A DNA stretch of 64,000 bases from Phaeospirillum tilakii (lineage in GTDB: Bacteria; Pseudomonadota; Alphaproteobacteria; Rhodospirillales; Magnetospirillaceae), in the NCBI RefSeq assembly GCF_042683125.1, contig NZ_JBHUIY010000003.1, positions 1 to 64,000 of the forward strand. The letters are read 5' to 3'. Within the stretch, counting starts at the first letter, position 1. Each line of letters starts with the position of its first letter. Below are positions 24,339-32,731 of the stretch, one piece after another. Position numbers and translations under genes: made by a program. Below the pieces are notes generated by a model. That model was not told the origin of the DNA and did not search any database. It saw only the letters and a program-made list of their open reading frames with translations.

Positions 24339-25276
24339 AGCGGCACCTCGACGCAATCGGGATGGGGGCAAGCGAGGAAGTCCGGCCGCTCGCCGCGCGC
24401 GAACGGCAGCGCGGCGAGCAACCCGGCCAGCCGGAACGGGAAGCGCAGCCCTTCCAGCGCGGCACGGCCCCATTGGCGCCGGGCGCGATAGGCCTGGATC
24501 GCCTCGTAATGGATGATCACCGCCCGCAGCACGACGAGGCGCAGCACCGGGCCGGGGCGGCGGCGCAGGATCCCCATGTGCCGGCGCAGGATCGCCAGCG
24601 AGCAGGCGACCTTGCGGTCGATCCGGCTGGTGATGCCGTCGGGGGCCAGGGTGTAGCGCAGCAGCGGGTCGCCGAAGGTGCGGAAGCGGTCGCCGGCCCC
24701 GGCCAGCACCGCCAGCCACATCTCGTAATCCTGGGCCGAGCGCAGGGTCTCGTCGAACCCGCCGGCGGCGACCAGGGCGTCGCGCCGCACCAGCACGGTC
24801 GAGGAGGAGATGAAACCGCGCAGGAACAGGGTGCGGTAGGGATCGGCCGGATCGCGCCGCCAGCGGGCGCGGCTGTCGTTGTAGCTCTCGGTGCCGTCGG
24901 GGGCGACGTTGATCAGATTGTGCGAACTCATCACCAACCCGTCGCTTTCGGCCAGCGACCGCGCCAGCTTGGTCGGCAGCCATTGATCATCGGCGTCGAG
25001 GAAGGCCAGCCATGCCCCCTCCGCCACCGCCACCGCCCGGTTGCGCGCCGCCCCGGCCCCCTGGTTGGGCTGGGTGAACAGGCGCAGCCGCACCGGCCCC
25101 ATCCGCCCGGCCATCGCCTTGACCACGGCGACGGTGTCATCGTCCGAGCCGTCATCGACCACGATCACCTCGCGCGGGGGAACGGTTTGCCCGGCGATTG
25201 AGGCCAAAGCACGGCCGATGGTGGCGGCGTTGCGATAGGCCGGCATCACCACGCTGACATCGGCGGGCGCGGTCAT
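24326..25276 (-). CDS. Family 2 glycosyltransferase
   Basis: A 316-residue GT-A fold inverting glycosyltransferase. Residues 7-110 show the nucleotide-sugar domain: VSVVMPAYRNAATIGRAL, VIVVDDGSDDDT, NQGAGAARNRAV and the metal-binding LAFLDADDQW. A GGFDETLRSAQDYEMWL segment follows, typical of GT2 enzymes that act on surface polysaccharides. It overlaps the downstream asnB by 13 bp and is separated from the upstream asnB-like gene by a 102-bp repeat-filled gap. Donor and acceptor are unknown. Confidence 0.9.
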   Translation of the reverse strand: MTAPADVSVVMPAYRNAATIGRALASIAGQTVPPREVIVVDDGSDDDTVAVVKAMAGRMGPVRLRLFTQPNQGAGAARNRAVAVAEGAWLAFLDADDQWLPTKLARSLAESDGLVMSSHNLINVAPDGTESYNDSRARWRRDPADPYRTLFLRGFISSSTVLVRRDALVAAGGFDETLRSAQDYEMWLAVLAGAGDRFRTFGDPLLRYTLAPDGITSRIDRKVACSLAILRRHMGILRRRPGPVLRLVVLRAVIIHYEAIQAYRARRQWGRAALEGLRFPFRLAGLLAALPFARGERPDFLACPHPDCVEVPLCAG

Positions 25277-25282
25277 GATCTG

Positions 25283-25368
25283 CGGGCTCCGCCCGTGCCC
25301 TGACCCTCACGCGACAGCCAACGGGTTCCAAGGGCCCTCGGCCCTTGGCGGGTGCGGGCGGAGCCCGC
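25283..25368. repeat. Dispersed hairpin repeat inside the glycan operon (deleted copy)
   Basis: Left stem CGGGC/GCCCG (25283-25295), main stem CCAAGGGCC/GGCCCTTGG (25328-25348) and right stem GCGGGC/GCCCGC (25354-25368). The left half lacks its CCAAGGG stem and most of the linker. Unlike most copies it lies between two co-directional genes, just past the stop codon of the upstream asnB-like gene, and so may partly terminate or punctuate the operon transcript. Confidence 0.8.
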
Positions 25369-25378
25369 GACTTGCGGC

Positions 25379-27274
25379 TCAGGCGGCATCGGCGATCTCG
25401 GCGAGGGTGGCGTCGGGCGGGGCCGACAGCGGGGTTTCGACCTGGAGGCGAATGGTCAGTTCCAGCATCAGCAGGGCATAGAGGCGGAAGGCGTGGCGGC
25501 CGGGATCGGCCAGCAGGCGGCGGATGCCCTCGGCGCTCCACCAGCCGCGCGCCAAAGCGGCCGGGCGGGTCAGCAGCCGTTCGGTCGGGCCGGCCAGCCC
25601 ACCGGTCAGGAACCAGGCCGGCACCGGCGAGGCGAAGCCCTGCTTGGGGGCGGTCAGCACCGAGTCGGGCAGGAACGGGGCGGCGATCGCCCGCTCCAGG
25701 GCCTTCTGCCGGCCGCCGGGGGCGCGGATCTCCGGCGGCACCGCCAGCGCCGCCTCGACCAGCCGGTGATCAAGCAGCGGCACCCGCCCCTCGACCGAAT
25801 GGGCCATGCTGGTGCGGTCGAGCAGGGTCAGCAGATCCTCGGGCAGGTAGGTGTTGAGTTCGGCGAACAAAGCGCCGCTGTCGGCCGGGCCGGCGAAGCG
25901 GGCGAACCATTCGGCCTGGGCCGGCGCCACCGGCGGCAACCGGCAGCCGAGCCGGCGCAGCAGCGGCGGCGGGAACTGGGTCGAATGGTCGTGCAGATAG
26001 CCGCCCCGGTCGGTGTCGAACTTGTCGGCGCGGGCCAGCTTCCAGGCCAGCAGCGGATCGAGCCGGCGCAACACCGCCAGCGCGGCGCGGCGCACGGGCG
26101 CGGGCAGGCGCAACCAACGCGCCTCGACCGGCAGGCGGAAATAGCGGCCATAGCCGGCGAACAATTCGTCGCCGCCGGTGCCGTTGAGCACCACCCGGGT
26201 CTCGGCGCCGATCACCTGATTGATCAGATGGTTGGGCAGCAGGCTGGCATCGGCCAGCGGGGCATCGGCATACCAGGCCAGCCGGGGCAGCAGATCGGCG
26301 GCGCGGTCGGTGGCGAGGTCGAACACGGTGTGGTCGGTGCCGTAGCGCGCCGCCACCGCCGCCGCCAGCGGGGTTTCATCGACCGCCGCCCCGGCGAAGC
26401 GGACGGTGTAGGTCTTGAGCGGGCGGTCGAGCCGGCGCGCCGCCAGCGCCACCAGCAGGCCGGAATCGATCCCGCCCGACAGCATCGCTCCCACCGGCAC
26501 GTCGGCGCGCAATTGCAGCCCGACCGCGTCGTCGAGCAGTTCGGTCAGGGCGGCGCCGATCGCGGCGGGGTCGGTGGGCAGGTCGGCGGCAGGGCGGGCC
26601 TGCCAGTAGCGTTCGACCGTCACCGTGCCGTCGGCGCGGGCCAGCAGGCGGCAGCCGGGCGGCAGGCTCATCACCCCGCGATAGAGGGTGGCCGGGGCCG
26701 GGACATAGCCATGGGCCAGCCACGCCGCCACCGCCGTTTCGTCCACCGCCGGGGTCAGCAGGCCGGAGGCGAACAGCGCCTTGATCTCGGAGGCGAACAG
26801 GATCCCGCCGCCGGCCAGCCGGGCCCAGTGGAGCGGCTTGATCCCGAGCCGGTCGCGGATCAGCCGCAACGCGCCGTCGCGCCGGTCGTGGATCGCCAGG
26901 GCGAACATGCCGTTGAGGCGCTCGACGAAGGCGTCGCCCTCGGCGCGGTAGGCCTCCAGCGCCGGTTCCATGTCGCCCCGGGTCTGGAACGTCACGCCGC
27001 GCGCCTCCAGCCCGGCGCGCAGTTCGCGGTAATTGTAGATCTCGCCATTGCCGAGCAGCACCAGATCGCCGTCGTCACGCACCAGCGGCTGGTCGGCGCC
27101 CGCGCGGTCGATGATGGCGAGGCGGGTGAAGCCGGCCTGGAAGCGGCGGTCGGCCGAGAGGTGGCAACGGCTGCCGTCGGGGCCGCGATGACGCATCACC
27201 GCCAGCATCGCCGCCAGATCGGCCGCGGCGGCGGGCGCCCCCGCGGGCAGGAACAGGCCGGCCAGACCGCACAT
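25379..27274 (-). CDS. Asparagine synthetase B-type amidotransferase (second copy)
   Basis: A 631-residue paralogue of the product at 22482-24338. It has the nucleophile Cys2 (MCGLAGLF), RHRGPDGSR, LLGNGEIYNYREL, the PP-loop MLSGGIDSGLLVAL and GTGGDELFAGYGRYFRL. Domain lengths are normal. The two copies differ clearly throughout, so this is old paralogy rather than a recent duplication. The gene begins 2 bp after the heparinase-like stop codon. The likely role is amidation or sugar modification within the polysaccharide pathway encoded around it; true asparagine synthesis by one copy is not excluded. Confidence 0.92.
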   Translation of the reverse strand: MCGLAGLFLPAGAPAAAADLAAMLAVMRHRGPDGSRCHLSADRRFQAGFTRLAIIDRAGADQPLVRDDGDLVLLGNGEIYNYRELRAGLEARGVTFQTRGDMEPALEAYRAEGDAFVERLNGMFALAIHDRRDGALRLIRDRLGIKPLHWARLAGGGILFASEIKALFASGLLTPAVDETAVAAWLAHGYVPAPATLYRGVMSLPPGCRLLARADGTVTVERYWQARPAADLPTDPAAIGAALTELLDDAVGLQLRADVPVGAMLSGGIDSGLLVALAARRLDRPLKTYTVRFAGAAVDETPLAAAVAARYGTDHTVFDLATDRAADLLPRLAWYADAPLADASLLPNHLINQVIGAETRVVLNGTGGDELFAGYGRYFRLPVEARWLRLPAPVRRAALAVLRRLDPLLAWKLARADKFDTDRGGYLHDHSTQFPPPLLRRLGCRLPPVAPAQAEWFARFAGPADSGALFAELNTYLPEDLLTLLDRTSMAHSVEGRVPLLDHRLVEAALAVPPEIRAPGGRQKALERAIAAPFLPDSVLTAPKQGFASPVPAWFLTGGLAGPTERLLTRPAALARGWWSAEGIRRLLADPGRHAFRLYALLMLELTIRLQVETPLSAPPDATLAEIADAA

Positions 27275-27276
27275 CG

Positions 27277-28995
27277 CTACAAGACCTCGATCGTCAGCAG
27301 GCCGGTCCAGGGCAGGCGGGCGAACAAGGTCACCTCCAGCCGGGTGGCGGGGGCCGGTTCGCCATAGGCCTGCCAGCTCTGCTCCGCCACCACCAGGACC
27401 GGGGCGTCGCCGGCGGCAAGGTGGAAACGCCGGCCGCGCGGGGTGGTCAGGATCACCCCGCGCTCGGCCCGCTCGACCGCGCAGGGGGTGTGCAGCCGGC
27501 GGGTGATCTCGTGGCGGCTGTGGCCGTCGAGCCGGTCGCGCAGTTCCAGCCGCTGCGGGGTGAAGCGCCAGTGGCGTTCGGCGATGCCGACCCCGGGCAG
27601 GCGGGCGAAACCGTGATGGGCCAGCGCCACCCCGTCCTCGGCCCGGGCCAGCACCGCCGGGCCGGCGACGGCGCGGCGGAAGGCCGGGGCGTAATAGGGC
27701 CGGTTGGGCGGATAGGGCTCGGCCCGATCGACGGTCAGGCCGTTATGGGCGATCGCGGCGACGTCGGGATCGGCCTCGCCGGCAACGGCATAGGAACCCC
27801 GGCCCCGGTCGATCAGCAGCTTCTCGCCGTCATGATGCAGTTCGAACCCGCCGCAATCCTGGTGGCCGTGGCCGGGCATCATGCTCCAGCCCTCGGGCTC
27901 GGCGTGCCACAGCCCGGCCCAGGCGCCGAAATCGGCCCGCAGCCAGCCATCGGCGGCCGGATCCGCCCCCGCCGCGACCCCGTCGAGCAGGGCGGTCAAA
28001 GCGGCGCGGTCGGCGTCGTCGAGCAGCGCCAGCCAGCCGGAGGCGCGGTCGCCGCCCGGCAGCAGCCCGGCGAGATGCGACGGCGGGCAATCGGGCGAGA
28101 TGTCGCCGATCAGCGGCAGCCCGCCCGGCAAAGCCAGCACCGGCAGTTGGGCGGCGGCGGCGCGCAGGCTGGCCTCGAGCGGCACCGCCTCGGGCCGGCC
28201 GTGACGGCGGGCGGCCAGCCACAGGCTGGCCAGCGAGCGGGTCAGCAGCAGGTGATAGTGGCTCGACCCCTCGCGCAGCAGGCCGGAGGGGCGGAAGATC
28301 CGCTCGGCCTCGCTCAGCACCAGGGCGAAGCCGAGATCGGCGCAGGCCGGCAGCCCCAGCGCCAGCCCAAGCAGAGCGAGGCCGCGCCCGTTGTTGAACA
28401 GGTGGTTCGAGGTGTGATGCGGGCCGAAATATTCCAGCCGCGCCGCGATCGCCGGGCCGTGCACCGCCAGCAAAGCGAGGCTGTCGCCCACCGGTTCGGG
28501 CAGACCGTGGCGGGCGGCGAAGGTCAGCAGGTTGATCGCCCGCTCGGCGGCGGTATAGGGGTGCCACGCCCAGGATTCGAGGTCGGGAACGCCATGGCGG
28601 GCCCGCCACGCCGCCCACAGCGCCCCAACCCAGCGCGGATCGTCGTCGGCCGCCATCAGCGGCACCCAGGCGAAGCGGAACAGGCCGAGCCGGGCTTCGA
28701 GATCGGGCAGCGGGCGATCGAACAGGCCGGCTTCCTCGCCGGGGGCGAGGTTGAGCACCGCCCCGGGCAGGCGCAGCCGGATCGGCCGGGCCGGCGGGCC
28801 GGGCGGCAGCGGCGCGAAGACGGCGCACGGCGGTTCGGGGGCGAGGCCGCTCCAACCCTCGCCCAGCACCGGCGGACGATGCGGGGTGAAGGCGGGGGCG
28901 CCGGGGGTCCGCCGCAGCAGGCGCGCGCGCAACCAGCGCCGCAGCACCGGATCGGCGGCGAACTGACCGGCCTTGCGAAGGAAAGCGGATGACAT
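27277..28995 (-). CDS. Heparinase II/III-family protein
   Basis: A 572-residue protein with the alpha/alpha toroid (about 100-330; NLLTFAARHG, HHTSNHLFNNGRGLALLGLAL) and the C-terminal beta-sandwich of heparinase II/III lyases (GHGHQDCGGFELHHDGEKLL, RGSYAVAGE). Members occur in alginate- and exopolysaccharide clusters, where they are thought to trim or modify the polymer. The start MSSAFLRKAG was chosen because upstream codons look non-coding; no strong ribosome-binding site is visible. It appears to be the first gene of the minus-strand glycan run. A bi-domain oxidoreductase that often accompanies this family is encoded at 45.0 kb. Confidence 0.85.
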   Translation of the reverse strand: MSSAFLRKAGQFAADPVLRRWLRARLLRRTPGAPAFTPHRPPVLGEGWSGLAPEPPCAVFAPLPPGPPARPIRLRLPGAVLNLAPGEEAGLFDRPLPDLEARLGLFRFAWVPLMAADDDPRWVGALWAAWRARHGVPDLESWAWHPYTAAERAINLLTFAARHGLPEPVGDSLALLAVHGPAIAARLEYFGPHHTSNHLFNNGRGLALLGLALGLPACADLGFALVLSEAERIFRPSGLLREGSSHYHLLLTRSLASLWLAARRHGRPEAVPLEASLRAAAAQLPVLALPGGLPLIGDISPDCPPSHLAGLLPGGDRASGWLALLDDADRAALTALLDGVAAGADPAADGWLRADFGAWAGLWHAEPEGWSMMPGHGHQDCGGFELHHDGEKLLIDRGRGSYAVAGEADPDVAAIAHNGLTVDRAEPYPPNRPYYAPAFRRAVAGPAVLARAEDGVALAHHGFARLPGVGIAERHWRFTPQRLELRDRLDGHSRHEITRRLHTPCAVERAERGVILTTPRGRRFHLAAGDAPVLVVAEQSWQAYGEPAPATRLEVTLFARLPWTGLLTIEVL

Positions 28996-29140
28996 GGCTT
29001 TGACTTTTAGCCGAGACCGCCGCGACTTACCAGCCTGCAACAGGTCACGGACACCCGGTCTCCGCCGATTGGCCGACGGCCGGACCCGGGCCACGCCCGG
29101 GGAAAAACCCCGGCGGCGCGAGGCCGCCGGGCCAGGAGGG

Positions 29141-29584
29141 TCACTTCTTGGGCGCCGCCGCCTTGGTGAAGGCTTCGCGGGCCTCGTCGAGGCTCTGGCT
29201 GAAGCGCTTGTTGAGCAGGTCGAAGGCGTCGGAATTGGCCTTGGTGATCAGCTCGGTCAGCTCGCGGGCGTTGACCAGGGCGCGCTCGAACGCATCCTTG
29301 GTCAGTTCGGCCTGCCGGGCCGCCTTTTCGTGCGGCGAACCGGGCTCGGCGAAATCCTTGGACAGCTGGGCCACCTCGTCGATCGCCTGGCGCAGGATCT
29401 CGACCTGACGCTTGACCACGTTCTGCAACCCCTCGAAGGCCAGCTTGTTGGCCTGGGTCAGCGCCTCAATGTTCTTGCGCTGGCTGGCGACGATGGTCTC
29501 GACATCGACACCGGGCACCTTGAAATCGCCGAGATACTTGCTGATGTCAAAATCGAACAACGGTTCGGACTGTTTGGCGGCCAT
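29141..29584 (-). CDS. phaP: Phasin (PHB granule-associated protein)
   Basis: A 147-residue, helical, charge-rich protein with the phasin_2 pattern: VDVETIVASQRKNIEALTQANKL near residue 30, followed by a long amphipathic helix (QVEILRQAIDEVAQL) and an alanine/lysine-rich tail. Phasins coat polyhydroxybutyrate granules and control their size and number; this fits the phaC at 1.0 kb. No signal peptide or membrane helix. AGAGGTG lies 5 nt before the ATG. The upstream gap contains a palindrome resembling PhaR sites. It is monocistronic, with a 161-bp gap to proC. Confidence 0.92.
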   Translation of the reverse strand: MAAKQSEPLFDFDISKYLGDFKVPGVDVETIVASQRKNIEALTQANKLAFEGLQNVVKRQVEILRQAIDEVAQLSKDFAEPGSPHEKAARQAELTKDAFERALVNARELTELITKANSDAFDLLNKRFSQSLDEAREAFTKAAAPKK

Positions 29585-29612
29585 GCTGTCACCTCTCCAT
29601 CGCAGCGAGATG

Positions 29613-29623
29613 TTGCGGTGCAG
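29613..29623 (-). promoter_or_regulatory. Candidate PhaR operator upstream of the phasin gene
   Basis: The plus-strand sequence TTGC-GGT-GCAG (minus CTGC-ACC-GCAA) matches 7 of 8 defined bases of CTGC-N3-GCAG, a site reported for the PHB-responsive repressor PhaR in Rhodobacter. It lies about 30 bp upstream of the phasin start, where a repressor would block transcription. phaR is not in the window; the short motif makes a chance match possible. Confidence 0.35.
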
Positions 29624-29712
29624 CGAAGAGTGCCAAACCTGCCCGACAAAGTCAACATCAGTTCCCCACCGGAGCGGGGAAGCGTTACCCTTGTGAAATC
29701 AATACGAGCAAT

Positions 29713-29737
29713 CCGGGCGCCCCGCCGGGGCGCCCGG
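29713..29737 (-). terminator. Hairpin downstream of proC
   Basis: A perfect 11-bp stem CCGGGCGCCCC/GGGGCGCCCGG with loop GCC lies 9 bp past the proC stop codon. On the minus strand it is followed by GATTGCTCGTATTGATTT, mildly T-rich but not a classic U tract. Termination is likely given the very stable stem; strength is uncertain. Confidence 0.55.
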
Positions 29738-29745
29738 GGACCGCG

Positions 29746-30540
29746 TCAGCCGGCCAGTTCGCGGCTGCGGATCTCGGCGGCGGCGATCGCCCGCTCCAGC
29801 AGCGGACCGAAGCCGGTGGTTTCGTCCATCAGCACCGCCAGCGCGGCGGCGGTGGTGCCGCCCGGGCTGGTGACGGCGCGGCGCAGGCTGGCGGCGTCGT
29901 CGGCCGACTGGCGCAGCAATTCGCCCGAGCCCGCCACGGTGGCGCGGGCCAGCCGCATCGCCAGTTCGGGATCGAGCCCGAGCCGGACCCCGGCGGCGGC
30001 CATCGCCTCGACCAGCAGGAAGACATAGGCCGGCCCCGAGCCGGACAAGGCGGTGACGGCGTCGATCTGGGCCTCGTCCTCGACCCAGCCGACCTCGCCC
30101 ACCGCGCTCAGCAGCTCGGCGGCCAGGCTGCGCTGGGCGGCGGTGACGCCGGGACCGGCGCAGCCGACGGTGATGCCGCGCCCGACCGCGGCCGGGGTGT
30201 TGGGCATGGCGCGGACGATCGCCGCCCCCTCGCCCAAAGCGGCGCGGAACGAGGCGATCGGCTTGCCGGCGGCGATGGTCAGCACCAAGGCGTGGCCGGC
30301 GAAGCGGCGATAGGGCGGCAGCACGCCGGCCATCACCTGCGGCTTGACCGCCAGCACCACCACGTCGGGGGCGAAGGCGGCGGGAATCTCCGCCGCGTCG
30401 GCCACCACCGTCACCCCGGCGAAGGCGGGGCGGGCCGGCTCGACCACCACCACATCGGCGGGGGCGACGCCCCGGCCGAGCCATCCGGTCAGCAAAGCGG
30501 AGCCCATCCGGCCGCAGCCGACCAGCAGAATTTTCGTCAT
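29746..30540 (-). CDS. proC: Pyrroline-5-carboxylate reductase
   Basis: Last step of proline synthesis: NAD(P)H-dependent reduction of 1-pyrroline-5-carboxylate. The 264-residue product has the N-terminal Rossmann motif ILLVGCGRMGSALLTGW, MPNTPAAVGRGITVGCAG, and the C-terminal helical dimerisation domain with ALSGSGPAYVFLLVEAM and SPGGTTAAALAVL. Normal length and motifs. It lies 27 bp downstream of the YbjN-domain gene and probably shares its transcript; a strong hairpin follows at 29713-29737. Confidence 0.96.
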   Translation of the reverse strand: MTKILLVGCGRMGSALLTGWLGRGVAPADVVVVEPARPAFAGVTVVADAAEIPAAFAPDVVVLAVKPQVMAGVLPPYRRFAGHALVLTIAAGKPIASFRAALGEGAAIVRAMPNTPAAVGRGITVGCAGPGVTAAQRSLAAELLSAVGEVGWVEDEAQIDAVTALSGSGPAYVFLLVEAMAAAGVRLGLDPELAMRLARATVAGSGELLRQSADDAASLRRAVTSPGGTTAAALAVLMDETTGFGPLLERAIAAAEIRSRELAG

Positions 30541-30567
30541 CGTTTTCGTGCCTTCAGGAAAAAAGCC

Positions 30568-31074
30568 TTACGCCTCGCCGGCGGTTTCCAGCAGCGAGGC
30601 CGCCACCGCGTCGCGGGCGCTCTTGCCGCCCCAGATCACGAACTGGAAGGCGGGATAGAACCGTTCACACTCGCTGACGGCGATATCGACCAGATCCTCG
30701 ACCTGTTCCGGCGACAGGCCGGTGCCGCCGCGCAGCAGCGAGGTGTGGCGGAACATCGGCACGGATTCTTCGTCCCACAGGCCGAAATGACCCAGCCACA
30801 GCTTTTCATTGACGATGGCGAGCAGATCGCAGATCGGCGAACGCTTGCCGTCGGGCACCTTCATGTCGAAGGCGCAGGTGAAGTGGATCGCCCCCATGTC
30901 CTCGCGCCAGGCGAAGTAGAGCGAATAATTACACCATTTCCCGGGAACCTCGGCGGCCAGTTCCTCGTCGCTGCGCCGGTCGAAGGCCCAGTCGTTGGCG
31001 GCGACGAATTGTTCAACGAGATCAACCGGGTTGGCCTGGTGCTCGTCTTCTTGACGAGCGGCGGTCAAGGTCAT
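30568..31074 (-). CDS. YbjN domain-containing protein
   Basis: A 168-residue soluble protein of the YbjN/type III secretion-chaperone-like fold. Recognisable segments are WCNYSLYFAWREDMGAIHFTC, a typical INEKLWLGHF-like stretch (VNEKLWLGHFGLWDEE) and FRHTSLLRGGTG. Its molecular role is not established in alphaproteobacteria; E. coli YbjN has been linked to stress responses and motility regulation. It precedes proC with a 27-bp gap. Related alphaproteobacteria often keep YbjN next to proC and the UbiK-type gene, as here. Confidence 0.85.
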   Translation of the reverse strand: MTLTAARQEDEHQANPVDLVEQFVAANDWAFDRRSDEELAAEVPGKWCNYSLYFAWREDMGAIHFTCAFDMKVPDGKRSPICDLLAIVNEKLWLGHFGLWDEESVPMFRHTSLLRGGTGLSPEQVEDLVDIAVSECERFYPAFQFVIWGGKSARDAVAASLLETAGEA

Positions 31075-31239
31075 GCCTGTGTCCTCCTTGGCATGGCACC
31101 CGTGCGGCAGGGCGGCGGAATCAAATAGTTGTATTCCGCCGGCCCTACCCCGACAAAAGCTAGCCTACGCACGCGCCCTGCCACGCGGCAAGCGCTTCCT
31201 CGGCCCACGTCCATGAATTTTTGTGGATAAGCGCCGGGA

Positions 31240-31506
31240 TCAGGAGCGGGACTGGGTCAGCTCGGCCAGCCGGGTCTCGAGGATCCGGACGCGCTCTTCC
31301 AGCGCTTCCTGCTCGGCGCGGGCACGGCGGGCCAGCGCGCTGACGATTTCGAATTCCTCGCGGGTCACCATGTCGAGGCTGCCGACGAGGCGTTCGACAT
31401 GCTGACGGACGCGGGCCTCGATCTCCCCGCGCAGGCCGGACAGGGCCCCGAGCGCGCCATTGGCGACCCGGCCGAAATCGTCGATCAGCGGATTATTGAG
31501 TGGCAT
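31240..31506 (-). CDS. ubiK: UbiK/BMFP-family ubiquinone-biosynthesis accessory factor
   Basis: An 88-residue protein: amphipathic N-terminal helix (NPLIDDFGRVANGALGALSGL) and a C-terminal coiled coil (EFEIVSALARRARAEQEALEERVRIL), the BMFP (brucella membrane fusogenic) pattern. UbiK assists the aerobic ubiquinone-biosynthesis complex by binding lipids. The start MPLNNPL was chosen because the family begins at this point; 18 further codons are open upstream. It is probably in the same conserved neighbourhood as YbjN and proC, with a 165-bp gap. Confidence 0.85.
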   Translation of the reverse strand: MPLNNPLIDDFGRVANGALGALSGLRGEIEARVRQHVERLVGSLDMVTREEFEIVSALARRARAEQEALEERVRILETRLAELTQSRS

Positions 31507-31629
31507 GATGGTCCCTGGGATCAGAAGTAAGGCGACAGTATGACCGGAGTGGCGCGCCAATGCCAGTCCGGTGTCAAGTTATTTTTTTGACGGCCGCGCC
31601 GCCCGGCGGCGGCGCGGGAAACCGGGGCG

Positions 31630-32643
31630 TCAGCCCTTGTCGCTGACCCCGGCCTCGTCGAAGGTGGCCATCCCGGTGTGGCAGGCCACCGCCGCCTTGA
31701 CCAGACCGGCGGCCAGCGCCGCGCCCGAGCCCTCGCCCAGGCGCAGGCCGAAATCGAGCAGCGGGGCCTTGCCCAGCGCCCCGACCAGCCGGCGATGGCC
31801 CGGCTCGGCCGAGACATGGCCGACCTGGCAATGGTCGAGCGCGCCCGGCCGCGCCGCCTCGAGCGGGGCCACCGCGGCGGTGACGACATAGCCGTCGAGC
31901 AGCACCGGCACCCGGCGCAGCCGCGCCGCCACCGTCGCCCCGGCCAGCGCCACCAGTTCGCGCCCGCCCAGGGCGCGCAGGATTTCGAGCGGCGGCAGGC
32001 CGCGATGGCGCGCCACCCCGGCGGCGACCACCTCGATCTTGCGGGCCAGCGCGCCGCCGACGACGCCGGTGCCGCGCCCGGTCCAGTCGGCCGCCTCGCC
32101 GCCGAACAGGGCGCAGGCGATCGCCGCCGCCGGGGTGGTGTTGCCGATCCCCATCTCGCCCAGCACCAGCAGGTCGGCGCCGTCCGGCACCGAATCGAGC
32201 CCGGCCTGGAAGGCGGCGAGGAACCCGGCCTCGTCGAGCGCCGGCCCTTGGGTGAAATCGGCGGTGGGGTGGTCGAGGTCGAGCGCGACCACGTCGAGGG
32301 CGATGCCGAAGGTGCGGCACAGCTGGTTGATCGCGGCGCCGCCGTGCTGGAAATTGGCGACCATCTGCACGGTGACCTCGGGCGGGAAGGCCGAGACGCC
32401 GAGGGCGGCGACGCCGTGATTGCCAGCGAACACCCGCGCCACCGGGCGCTCGAAGCGGGGCGGATGGGCCCCCTGCCAGGTGGCGAGCCAGGCCGACAGC
32501 TCCTCGAGCCGGCCGAGCGAGCCGGCCGGCTTGGTCAGACGGGGCTCGCGCGCGGCGGCGGCGGCGGCGGCGGCGGCCTCGCCCTCGGGCAGCGCGGCCA
32601 GCAGCGCGGAAACGTCGGCAAGCGAAGATACGGTCAGGGTCAC
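31630..32643 (-). CDS. cobT: Nicotinate-nucleotide:dimethylbenzimidazole phosphoribosyltransferase
   Basis: Makes alpha-ribazole phosphate for the lower ligand of cobalamin from nicotinate mononucleotide and dimethylbenzimidazole. The 337 residues show TKPAGSLGRLEELSAWLA, VFAGNHGVAALGVSAFPPEVT, GEMGIGNTTPAAAI and the C-terminal GHVSAEPGHRRLV and LGEGSGAALA that carry active-site residues. A GTG start at 32643 was chosen since GGGGGGAAGG lies just upstream; an ATG six codons earlier lacks a ribosome-binding site. A polyalanine stretch (residues 25-31) is probably harmless. No other cobalamin genes and no riboswitch are visible nearby. Confidence 0.95.
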   Translation of the reverse strand: MTLTVSSLADVSALLAALPEGEAAAAAAAAAREPRLTKPAGSLGRLEELSAWLATWQGAHPPRFERPVARVFAGNHGVAALGVSAFPPEVTVQMVANFQHGGAAINQLCRTFGIALDVVALDLDHPTADFTQGPALDEAGFLAAFQAGLDSVPDGADLLVLGEMGIGNTTPAAAIACALFGGEAADWTGRGTGVVGGALARKIEVVAAGVARHRGLPPLEILRALGGRELVALAGATVAARLRRVPVLLDGYVVTAAVAPLEAARPGALDHCQVGHVSAEPGHRRLVGALGKAPLLDFGLRLGEGSGAALAAGLVKAAVACHTGMATFDEAGVSDKG

Positions 32644-32731
32644 GGCCCTTCCCCCCAGCATGGTGAGACGGAAAACGGCCGGATCTATAGCCGACCCGGC
32701 CCGGTCGAGTCACCCGTCATCGCCGTCCGGC

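Noticed and set aside
31578..31622. GC hairpin with a run of seven T between ubiK and cobT as an intrinsic terminator
   Set aside because: The T run precedes the stem on the plus strand and reads as an A run after the stem on the minus strand, the wrong order for either direction.
32644..32731. A cobalamin riboswitch upstream of cobT
   Set aside because: The gap is only about 70-90 bp and shows no B12-box-like sequence or suitable folding.
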